Assembly: GCA_037039925.1 (NCBI GenBank)
Contig: JAXRKP010001304.1
Span: 72,501 to 136,500 of the forward strand
Origin: Doris montereyensis
Lineage: Eukaryota; Mollusca; Gastropoda; Nudibranchia; Dorididae
Reading direction: 5' to 3'
Length of the DNA stretch: 64,000 nt
The translations under genes and the position numbers were made by a program. Shown here piece by piece: positions 25,837 through 38,800 of this stretch. Within the stretch, counting starts at the first letter, position 1, and each line of letters starts with the position of its first letter. The notes under the pieces were generated by a model. It was not told the origin of the DNA, did not search any database, and saw only the letters and a list, made by a program, of their open reading frames with translations.

Positions 25837-26754
25837 GCAGACACAGAGAAAACGGGGGGGGGGGGGGGCGGTTAGCGAGACCAGTGGTAGCGTAGTTCCT
25901 GTGTTCTGTGACTCTTCAACTCCTGTCTCGAGCACACAACACCAGGGATGCCCTCTGGTCAAGATGAAAAATACTGAACTTTTTCGGGGTTGGGTTTTTT
26001 GTTCAGTTTTTTAAACTTTCACTTTGTTTAAGAGAGAAGCTCGATTCACGTGCAAAGCCACAGCTTTCTTGTCATTGCTACTGCAATTCATTTTACCCTA
26101 ACAAACTATGCAATAGACAAATCCAGTCTTTCATTTTTCGGAAGAAGTCAGAAAAATATCCTCCAACAGTATCCTATTCTTGAAGCCATTCTTTGAATTT
26201 ATTTTTCACTCCTTTACCAAAAGTTTACAATTGACCATCGCCCCGTTCAACAAAATCCTCCTCGCGGAACTTCATGCTTGAATCACAAGATATATATATT
26301 CTAGATCTATCTAAATCTATATTCCAATTATAAGCACTTTAGAATAAATAATGCGAGTCCAGATCTAGTTAGTCCAAACAGTCAAATCACAAATCAAACA
26401 AGATATCTCGGGAGTCCTATTGAAACGGTGAATGGAGAGTCGTTTAATGAACAATGGCAAAATATGACAATAAAGACGGCACAAATAAGTGACGTTTTGG
26501 GTATAACCCTTCGTCAGACAACAAACGAGAAATATATAGAATCTAGATCTAAGTACTAGCTCAGGCATCACACAATGCTATGTCAGAAGAAAAACAGAAA
26601 GGAGGAAGAAAGAAAGAAAAAGACAGTGACGATAAGAAAAGTAGTAGAGGGGATATGAAGAATGCGAGAATGGAAGGTTCAGATCTAGAATGAAATAAAT
26701 ATATGAAAATAATTTTAAGTAATAAAAGGTGAGAAGGAAATAGAGAGGAGAGAA

Positions 26755-26848
<94 letters not shown>

Positions 26849-29800
26849 GAGATAGAGAGAGGGAGGGAGAGGGAGGAGGGGGAGGGAGAGAGGGGAGAAA
26901 GGGAGAAAAAAAAAAAGGCAGGGAAGAAAGAAAGGTGTGAGTATGGGAAACAAGAATGAAAAAATAGGATAACTATAAGACTAGATCTATATCTCACTGG
27001 GTCTAGAAAGAAATGATAGAAAATGAATGAAAGGAAGTATCAATCATGAAGGTGCGAAATGTATACAAATTACAAATGTATCGGTTTACTCTGTTCCCTT
27101 ATTGCATCGATACATTTGTAAATTGTATACATTTCGCATTATTTCTTTTTTTTTCTTTCTTCCTCCTTTCTGTTTTTCTTCTGACACATCTAGATTCTAG
27201 ATATTTCTCATTTGTTTCTGTGAAGGGTTATACCCGAAACGTCACGTGTTTGTTCTGTCTTTATTGGTGGAGCTGTCACTTATTGTCATATTTCACCTGT
27301 GACTCGACTGCACTGTGGCTCCGTATTAATTAATAATGAAAATTGGAACCAGTGATGGGCGGAAGAGAAGAGACCGGGAAAAGTATGAATATCCGGTCAA
27401 ATAGATTTAATAGGCTCGGGGACCTGACGGATTGCCCATGATAAAAGTTCTGTATACATTTTTTTCAATTTTCGGACGGAAATAAATTGAGATACGGAGA
27501 ATTCGAAATGTATAGGACATACGAAGAATTTCGAAATGTGTGGATTTTCGTATAAAGACGGGAAAAGGGCATTCCTGCAACACACCGATTCACAGGTAGT
27601 CGTTACGTTGTGTTTGTGTTATTGGTTGTATTTTGCCCCATTTACGATTGGGTTTGCCTTTCTTATGCTTTATTTCAAGCGGTTAAAGCCCATGCATGCC
27701 TGAAATTCCTGCTGCATACTTTCTTTGACACTAACTACACCTATAACTTTCTTTGACACTAACTACACCTATAACTTAAAAAAAAACCACCCTTTCTTTC
27801 CGCCTCATCTCTTTCCCTTTCTCAGACATACACACACAGGTTGTAATATTATTACAAGTCGGCCCTTCTACTACTACTACATAAGTATTCATGGCAACTG
27901 AAGAAAAAAAAACTGTCTCTGAAATGTGAAACTTCCAGACACTGAACACCTTGTATACCGTATTTAATCTCACACTTACAATAACACCACCATGTAGTGC
28001 CATCTTTCTCAACCTTCCTGATATAACTAGAAACGATTTCATCATTACAATCCGTAGTTGACACTGACAGCCATTCCCACACTTGACTTTGTTCTAAGAT
28101 TTTAGACCAATCATATCTACTGGCAAATCCCCTCAAGCTAAACTTTCACAGGTCATACCCAATTTGTTAAATTGTCTATATCGACATTCTGGAGCTAGCT
28201 AGTTGTTTTGAAAATTTGCTAGCTATTATAACAGTTATAGAGAAATTCTGAATCAATTCTGATTCTATTAACTAGGCTGCCAAGTGAAGTAGATCTCAAC
28301 GTATGACACCAAAGTTATTGCGTTTGTAATATCTGTTATCTCAACCATTCCCATCCCACACAAAAAACAAAATTCTTAAACAGTTACAATTGTTTAATCT
28401 ACTGATCATCCAATTGATTACTTTTCTTCACTTGTTATAACACCTAGATTTAGTTTACCAAGTTCATAATACTCTACTACAGTGAAAGCTGAGTAAGTCA
28501 ATTCTCAGTCACAGGATCTTCACTTCCATGAAAAATGACATGTGACGTGTGAATTATCACCCTTTATGGTCGTAATTGGTAGAGGGAGTCGATTTCTGTT
28601 TCATTGAATTTTACCTCATCCACCATATGCCGTGAGCTTAGGTAAGCTAAGAAGAAACAGCACAATGAAAGGAAAAAGTCAGAAAAGAAGAAGAACCTAC
28701 CACTAACACCCACCAACAGCCCACAGTTTGACCCAAATTTCAGATATATTCGGTGATGGGCCTGGAATCGGGAATATTATCCTGCTGTGCTTAACCATCT
28801 CACCTATTCATACCAGTGAACATAGAAGCATTTTTAGTAAAAGTAGAATCAGAGGAAATCTGAAAGATTTATATCCCTGTCTGTCTTCAAGGTTGCGTTA
28901 CTTCAGCGCTATTCACATTCTCTTCATAGAAAGCTCCAGGCTGGACTTGAACTAAGGAAATAAAGCTACTGATTTTAGCATATATAACATCTGAGACTAA
29001 TTGTGGGCGGGTGGGTGCTATTGACAGGTTCTATTTATTTGCTTTCCTGAGATCCAATGCATGCAGTGGACATCGCAAAATTGAATGGACAGGGACAATT
29101 CTGACCAAAACAACGCAACAACAATATGACGCTCAGCTTAACGACGCAGGCGGGTGTGGTAGGGAAAGTGGCACCCTACTCATTCCACGAAATTAAGGAC
29201 ATTGGAGACAATTTTCTCAAATTTGAGGGGTTTTAAAAGGATTTTTTCCTTCAAGATGTGAGGAGACTACGATGCCTGGAAGGAAAAATATTCAGGAATC
29301 CTACATCATTTTCTTAGACATGACTTCCCAGTATGTTTGCTCAAACCAACGTAAACTAGTGGTTCATTGTGTTTAAAAGCACAGAGAACCAGGTTAAAAC
29401 AAAGGAGCCCGAAAAACCAAAACAGGTAGCATTAATATCTGTCAGTCTCCAGTCAGAAGGCGGAAGAGTGCCATCCCTGTTTGACCGTCAATGTCACTTC
29501 TGCTATAAAATGAACTGGCACAAGATAAATAACTGGGACCGTTTGACAGAAGTAGAGTTCTTTCAAAGCCTCAGGACAAAGTGTTTGAATTTAGTTTGGT
29601 TTTTTTTTTTGCTTCAAGCTTTAGTGTAAAATAAATATCTAGAAAAAATATGTATGCATCAAGCCGCTTTGAAACATCTCCAATATTTTATATATACAAA
29701 AGCTAGAATTTCCCCATAATGTCGGCTGAAAGTGCCTGCCCCCCCCCCCCCACAAAAATGAAACAAAGGACAGGAATCTTACTCAATCCAACCATCTTGT

Positions 29801-32800
29801 CAGGCACTGAATGATCTTCAGTGGCCAGCATGCCTAGACCAGCATGGGGACCAGGTTTTTGGGCCTGCATGTTGTTGTCTTTTCCAATTCCTAATTGAAG
29901 ATTAATTCTCGCTGCTGCTTCTTGGGCTGCCCTGGCTGCTTCAGATGATTGTGGATATCTGCCAGCAAGATAAGAAATCATGACTTTTATATATTATGAG
30001 AGAAAAGAATTAATTTAAAAGGAGACAACAGATCGTGGATTTTCTTTCTTTTACCAGCAAGAAGGTATATTTTGAAGGGATAATGTCGAGATCCCAAAAC
30101 TAAATGACAATCAATCAACGTGGACAAAGTAACAGCTGGTTTCACAGCCATATTTTATTTTGACAGCTTTGTTTAAAAGGCACATTACAAGCCATGCAAC
30201 CCACAGGGTGGTTATTGATGACCGTTGAATATGATGCCATTGTTATTTAACTGACTTACTCAATCTAGCAAAAGCCCTTTTACAAGCTATCAACTACAAT
30301 AATTTCTGTTAACTGGCTATAAAATTTGTTCGCTTTTAATCAGAACTAGGGTAAAAATGAAAATATGCTAATCCACTCACCCTTGGTTATCTGCTATGGC
30401 TCTCAGCTGTGCTCCTATTGAAGCTGGAAAACAAGCAGTGTGATAAAAAAACATAGGCAACAAATACATACACTCCAATGCTAAACATTACCTCCGGGCA
30501 CACTAAACACAAGCCAAGTTATCAATAGTAAATTTTCCTTTAACATTTACGGAAGGGCAAGAGCCAAAACAAAATTCTAACTATTTCTTTAAAACCCAAC
30601 CCAAACTAGAAAAAAGAAAATAATATTAAGCAGACTGTTAGATCTTTCAATGTATTTTTTTAACACTTACAATCACCAGCAACTTTTTTCAATTCTGGCT
30701 CACCTGAAACGAGAAAAAAAAACAAAACACTCAAGGTAATTAGTGCACAGCTGAGATAACTTCACCATTTAAAGCGTCTTACATAGATTTTTAAAAGTGC
30801 TTTATTTCAGTGCTAATTGGAGGATTATCAGATAAGACGAGTCTTCATTTTTATTTCAGTCCGCCCGTCGAGTTATCATCATATAAACCAAAATTTAGTG
30901 TTAGCACCCAGGGAACAATCAGCATGGAAAAGAAATGCAAATAAAAATCAGAGGTCATGAATAGGGTGTAACATGAAATCTACTTAGTACATCGTAAGTG
31001 ATTAACAGCAATATTAAAAAGTAATGAAACAACAGGGATGAATCCAGAAAGAACCATCACCAAATCAAGTGATCAAATGAATACAACAGGATGAAACTTG
31101 AAACAGAGTCAATGTCTCCACATAGAGATAAACGAAATACATGGATTCAACCAATCAAATATTATGAATAGATATCAAATCATGTGGTCATGGATGATAA
31201 GCAAATATACATTTTATTTTTCTTTCAACCGAGCCCATTGACATGGACCAGAGCGTAAGTCGTGTGTTGAAAGAAAAACAGCAATGTTCATCAATTTAAT
31301 CTATAGGTTGGCAATAGTCAAATGAACTTTGTGTGCCTGAAAGGAATGTCAATTCACAAACAAAATCGAGCTCCTTGAAAACAATATCAATAACATTATA
31401 CAAAACAGAAACATTTTTCTCCATGCCTTCGGAACGACACGACGGGATTCAAAAATCAAATGCTCTTAAAAAGAGAAAACATTTTTCATATATCTGCATT
31501 GAATGAGGCACACAAGACATTTGTAAAAGCCAAAGGTATCCACTTTAATAATGTTATCCAGCAGCTATTGGGTGGCATTCAAATGAAAATAAACAACAAC
31601 TAGAGATTAAATCTGAATCATGTGCAATATAAATTTTGAAAATAAAATAAATTTTGAAACTCAAAATTTTATTTTGTTAGGCATGGGTGGGTTTTTCTTT
31701 TTTCAATATAACAGTTTCACATCACAAATCAGACAACCAAACACATATTTGAACAAGAAAGGAGGTATACATGAAAGACATGCATAGAAATGTATTATCC
31801 CCTTGACCTAATGATTAATGCTGAAATGAAATATTTCATCCTATACGTTTAAATAATTCACTTGAAAATTTGTTAGACTGCACAGCAAGAACAAAGCTAT
31901 AGTAAAGCATTAAACGGCTACTCTACTCAATAAGTGCATAGTTTCATAAAAACAGAAATCGTCATTTGTGAGAACTATGCCCTTCGCGGTCGACATAAAA
32001 CTATCCCTATTAAAAATCATCAAAAATTAATTTTAACAAACCTGTGAGCATGCATTACTAAACAACGTAACAATATGCATATAAAATTGTCAACTTCAGC
32101 ATAAGAAAAATATTTCTGTCTCAAATCACAGGAAAAAAAGGAAGGAAAATAAATCAAAGAAAATAACAAAACATAATATAAGCAAGAATAGGTAATGGGA
32201 AAAAAAGCATAAAAATGTATAAATGAAGGTAAGCACAAACTTTCAAGTACAATCAATAACACAAATAACTGACCGACTAGACCGATGAGGCCCCCTGATA
32301 GCTTTAGAACATTTGTCTCACTTGGGGATGTGGTAATACTGAGACTCGATTAAAACCCTAGCAAATGTGCATTCAATGCCATCACCAGGAAAAATTGCGG
32401 GGTATGAATGCTCCTTGCTTAAAACTATTAGTGGGTCTTCTATAAGTTCAATGATTGTGGACAGAAGATTGCTCAAGGTGTAGCCGTGAGGAAACTCTTT
32501 CATATGCTAGCATTCTACAGCTACTGAATACAAAGCAATTCAGGTGGGTAAGGTTACACGTAAACAACTAACAATGCCTTTTTTCTTTTTCTCTTGAGTT
32601 CAGAAACTGATTCAGATAAGACATACTTAGGGAGACAAAACAAATAATAGAAGCCAAGGACGTGTTAGTTGAAACAAGAAATATGGACTGAGCGTAAATG
32701 AATTTCTCTTGCTTCCATACTAAAAGGCAACTACCTACAATTAACACCTAAAGAGGAAAGGCGAGAGGGAAAAAGAGCGAGATAGAGGACACACCATTTC

Positions 32801-35800
32801 AACATCCCTAACAGCAGAATATTTAATGCACACCAAAATAAGTGAAAGGTGCCGTAAGTCAAAAGTTACACTGTGCTGCATTGCATTTTGAAATGCCAAT
32901 TAGTGAAAAGAAATGAAAACAGCTTTTAGGATAGCCCCCATAATAGGGTGAGTATTTTACTTCTGGGCACTCGCTTTTCTTTGGACAGGGACAGCTCTGA
33001 TCCATTAAATACAAAGCTGGAGTGGTACAGGACTAGAGAAAAATATTCTAATTTACCAAAGGAGGCGCCATCGTCCAATGGTCTCTTGATACCTTGTGCT
33101 TGGGCGTCTCCAGAACCTGGTATGATCCTTTTAGCTATCTGCTTGGCGAACACAGGCAAATGCACGAAACATAGAAGAGAATTGGGGAAAAGAGAAAAGA
33201 AAAATATATGGTTAAGACATTGTGGACCACTCCACGGCTTGCTGAATCACCCGTTGATTGTGCAGTCTAAGGCTGTTCTTGGGGGAATGGGGAATAATTT
33301 GAAAAATCCAGTATTGCATACATTTGTAAAACCATACAGAACTAAGAAAATCAAGATATGTTGTGACAAATTGATCATACGTGGATCATGTATATAGATC
33401 AACTTCAGAATTTAAAAGCATAACGTAAAGTAAAAATCCACGTTATGGTTATTGAAAAAAATGACAATTTCATGTAATTATATATGAATATTTCAACGGG
33501 GTGATTCATAACATAAAACAATACATTCAGAATATGTGGTATTTGTTGAAAAATTACATATACAGCAAAATTCATGTTTGAGGTCAGGCTACCTGGCGTG
33601 AAAATGGAGTGTTAAAATCTGAAGAGCACCATTTCTGGAAGAAAGACCTGCAAACAAATCATTCACCACGGAAATTAGTAACATATAATCCTGTTTTTTG
33701 TGGGCTTTTTTTAATTTTATCGAAAGAATAGACAAAGATCACAAAATGGAGGAAATTTGTTTGAAGCCTGCGAGAACAATCTGAATCTGAACTGTTACAA
33801 AATCTACAGAGTGACAAAATGTCACAGAGCAGAACAAAACAAAAATTCATTGACAGCATTAGTCAGTGTCTTTAAACATTGTGAGAAAAAAAGTCCAGAT
33901 TAGAGATGTTCAATACATGTAAATTTTTATTTTTAAGTGCCTATATATCAGAAATAATGTTGATTCCATGAGATCAGTCAAATCCATCAAATACACAAAA
34001 TATGATAATAGAACATGTTTAAGCAGAAGAATTAAATCCTAAAAATGTCTTCAAAGCTTGTCCACCCAGTCACAGCCATTAACACATTCAATGGTTCATC
34101 TGATATGTTTGACAGGCTCAACAAATTTAACAAGCTGATATCAAAGGGGTCATCAAGGCACAGGTTTGGCCCACTATTAGATGAGGTTTGATGTCCATCC
34201 TTTGATAAGCTTTCATCTAATAGTCAGTGATACATTCATTCTTAGGTTAACACGCCCATGAGGATGCAAAATAATTGTATAGTCACATGAGAAAAAGGGA
34301 CACACTTATATCCTATCAACATTTAACAATTCAAAATAGTTACATCCCTACAATGTTTTGATTTTTAGAAACGCTTAAACCTTCTGCTTGGTCCAATTGT
34401 TTCAACAAGGATCTGATAGATGGTAACTGGCCTCTTGACCAAAGTTTAAACTAGATATTAATCTCACTCTCTTCTTTAAAAAGAGACAGTACGTGAAATT
34501 ATGAGAGGAGAAATTAAGACATACGGAAAAAAGATGCCATTGCTGAAGAGCTTTACCATGAAACAAAGGCTACTTCAAACTTCAAGCACAGGTCACAGAG
34601 GAAGATGACCATGCCGAAATGTGAAATAAACCTATGCAGTGTAGGGAAAAATTCAACAGGAGAAAAAAAAAGTTGGAGAAGAGCGCAAGTTAACTTTTTG
34701 TTCATTTAAATTTACCCAGTCCACCATATGTGGTGATTACAAAGTGAATTTAGAGGAAACAAGATGAAATGTGTCAAAGAGTAAAATGAAAGAAATAAAA
34801 GACCTACCAATGTCAATCGATCGCCCATGTCTAAGTTAGTAAATGTCATAAAACAAATATATCAAGAAGAAAAACAAAGTTTACGCTGCTTTTTGTGTTT
34901 GGTCTTGGCAACTGTTTTTGGTTTAAGATTTTCAGTAACTTCCAAAATCTAATCTAAATCACATTTCTTCATAACTTGGGTCTTTATTCCAAAGAAATAC
35001 AAATCATATAAAAACTGAATATTTTCTGTTAACTTCAGTACGCCCCCCCCCGTCACACCATCTTTCATCCAAACAAGCAGTGTCGTTTCCTTCATACTAT
35101 GTTCAGTAGTGGCAAAGGAATACAGGCTTGGCAAAATGTGATTGTTTTTCAATTGTATGAGAAACTCACCGCTACAAGGAATGAAGGCCATTATCTTAAC
35201 ACAATTTTGTTGCCTTGTCTACTATATGCAATGATTACAGGGTACAAGTGAGGACGAGAGAGAAAACAGTAGAACCTACAAGCTATGACTGCTACCACAG
35301 GTGACTGACCTGATGAATAATGCCACAGATTTTCATCTAAAATGCGAGCTCTGTGCAGAATAAGAAAATACAAAGTTTGGGAGATAAATAGATAACCATC
35401 CTGAACTCAAAACACTTGGCATACAAAATCAATAAGCAACAGGGACATTTGCTTGAAATCAAACCCCTAATCTCTTCTCTTCATATTTATGGAGACAATC
35501 TAAATATTGTTGTAATGGAATAGAAGTTAAGTCAACCTGATATGGTTATAATCATTCCATCAAAAGATCATAGAAATGATTATAAAAAGTAAATCACACC
35601 GGAGAAAGACAAAACCAAGGCAACGGCCATGTTCTTAAGCATACAGCTTATATCTTAATTATGAAATGCACTTTGAAAAGGGGACTGAAACATCACACAT
35701 TCATTGTCACTTCAACGGTATGGTTTGAATTTTTTAAATGGTGGTTAAAACCCAGGTAACTCTTAATCCTATTAGAAAATCTTAGCATCATCAAACCGCA

Positions 35801-38800
35801 AAGAAAACGGAGAGTAATACTTAAGGGAGGGGAAGAGCCAGCTTTCAAATATCATACAAGCATAATCACTTCATAATCATATAAATGAGATTCACCACCT
35901 TAAATTTTAAATCCTGGCACACATCCTTATGTTAATGTTACGGACAACGATGTATACGCTTATTGCCTCAATGTAACTACATATGTACCTGAAAATAAAA
36001 TTTCCCAAAAATTATTAGCAAGCATATATAATGCACAAAACATTTCTTTAGCGAACCAGTTGCTCATGAGTAGAAGCCGTGTTTTATATGACTGCAATGG
36101 GTAGTCTTGAAATGTAATTATGAAGTACAAAAAAAAAAGATATTTTAATGTCAAAACCACATGTCCCAAAAATAAAAAATGTACTAGATTTGATCTACAA
36201 CAGAACACCCCCCCCTTCCAAACCAATAAGATCGGTCAGCAGAGGGCAAGAGGTCCAATGTCACCATTATAACTGAAATATAATCTTCACATTATTTCTC
36301 TCCCCTTTTATACTCATGGGTAGTGGTACCAATTTTCCCACAAGCATGGGCACTACAGTTTGGGCTATGAATGTCTTGCTACAAGGACTGTGTTCGTATT
36401 TTGATGTGTATATCTAGTGCAAATACACAACTAGATGAGGCCTTATTCTACGATGACCTAGCACAACAAAGAGTTGGTTTTTTTTTGTTTTACCCAAATC
36501 TGAGAGAATTCTGCGTCAAGCACACACATTAATTTTCGCTAGCAAGCAAAAATCAACATAACAACCTCAAACCATCTTTAGACATAGAATCACATTTATA
36601 TGAAAAGCACACCTATTTAAGACACAGTAATCATGACTAATGAGTAACAATGTGGATCTTGGATAAGTACTGCCGCACATGTCAGCTGATGGGATGAGAT
36701 GCAAGTGGAGCCTAACCATAGAGGGGAATTGGGGGTCACCCTTCAGGGGTTTTGATAGATTTTACGATACGTAAATCTCATTATAGCCTACAGCATTTAT
36801 GCATTAGTATGCAAATGAGATAACTATTCATATATAGAAATACGGTCATATTATAAGCAAACAAGAATTTGAAACTCATAAATCAACTGCAGTCCAAGTC
36901 CCATGTCACACTGACCTTTATTAGTGACATTTGAACAGCTCTTGTTCAAATAAAATGTCTTTTGTCTTAGCCTCACACGAAATATTAATTGGAAACAACC
37001 TTCCATTTGCCCCAATTTTTTCTCAGGTGCAGTAGTAGAATCTTGGTATAACCTACATGTACTCACTTCAGACCATAAAGTTTGATACCTTACTAAAACA
37101 ACATGATGCCCCGTGGTTTGGTTCGTTTTTAGAGAGTGAATGACGTCCAGCCCCTCCATAATATTAATAATACAATCCATCGACCAATCAAATGGTAATG
37201 CAAAGTGACAATGACGCTACTATCAGGGATGTAAATGGCAAAAGAAAAAAATCTGAAAGCTCTGAAATGTTTAACTTTCAGACACCCAACACCTGTACCG
37301 TATTTAATCTCACTTACACAAACAGCACCATGCAATGCCATCTTTCTCAACCTTCCTGATATAACAAAACGGAATCATTAAAATCTTATGTTGACATCCA
37401 GTCTGTTCTTACACCAATCACATCTGCTGATAAATCCCGATCATTAAACTAATCTTTTAACAGGTCATTCCCAGTTTGTTAAATTGTCTAGGTCTACATC
37501 CTGGAGCTAGGTTACCTTTAACCTAGATCGAGAGGTAGTTGTTTTGAAGACCTGCTTGTTATTATAACGGTAATAGCAAAATTCTAAATCAATTCTGATT
37601 CTATTAACTAGGATATCAAGTAGATCTAGAAATCTAACTCTAGCTCTACTGAAGCTATTGAAGAAAATGGGAGCGGCAAAGTCTAAACCTAGTAATCTAA
37701 ATACAGTCTCGTAGTTTCTAGATAACAATTAGACTTAGATCTAGATATATCTTATCTAGATTGAATCCAGATCTATCATAAAAGTATGTCGCCTATAATC
37801 TAAACTAGAAGAATCTAGATCAACAATGTGCACGCTATTTTCAAGATCCCTCTATCCGACTAGAATCTAAAAAATAGATCTCAAATTCTCTGGAACGCCG
37901 AGCAAGAAATAATTTTAATGTTAACAAGCTAGATCTATTTATACACTGATATACTAACCCAAGGTATGGCCTAGATCTAGGGCTGTCAGGCCGTCATAAT
38001 AAAAATCTAAATCTTACAGGTCTAGAATCTAAGTCACTTCACTCAAGCAAATTGATCTTAATCTTGTCTAGCCAAATAACGCAATAGGAAATTTAAAATG
38101 ACGTAGCTTCGATTTTTCCTGGAATGAAAGAATGAAATATTCACCGCAGATCACATTCACAACTAAATCGTCACAACTGCAGAGGCAAGTCAATGCATCT
38201 CAACATTGTCTAAATCTATCCCAAAATCCTTTAGAAAGGCTATTATTTCCACAACAAATGCTTTAGTGAAATCTATTTTTAAATCTGAAATATCCCGGTG
38301 AGTAGTAGGGCTCACAGATAAGTGTGGATGGAAACTGTAGTTCGTCAAGAAAGTGAAAGTTAAAATAAAGCAGCGTGCTTATGCTGTTGTGCTAAACCAT
38401 CTCACCTATTCATAACAGCAAACATAAAAGTATTTTAGTAAAAGGGAAGAAAAGGGAACTTAAGAGAAAAATGTCAAAACTAGAAAACCTCAAATCATCT
38501 GAAATCAGAGGAAATCTAAAAGATTTACATCCCTGTACTATTCATAACATCATGTGATGAGATCTCTCAATATGTCGGTTTTAACCAAAGTAGAGCTTGC
38601 AGTGTTACCGGAAGTGACCTTCTTACAGTGAGGAGTTGCCCCAACCACTTGCATGAAAAAAAGTGTGTGCAACGGCGAAGCTAGGATATAGACTTATTTT
38701 GAACAATGAGGTTACGTCTACAGGTGATGAAAGAGTTATAAAACATCCATTTTCTATAAATTGAAAGTCTAAAGAATTCATATTGAGATGTTATTTCAAC

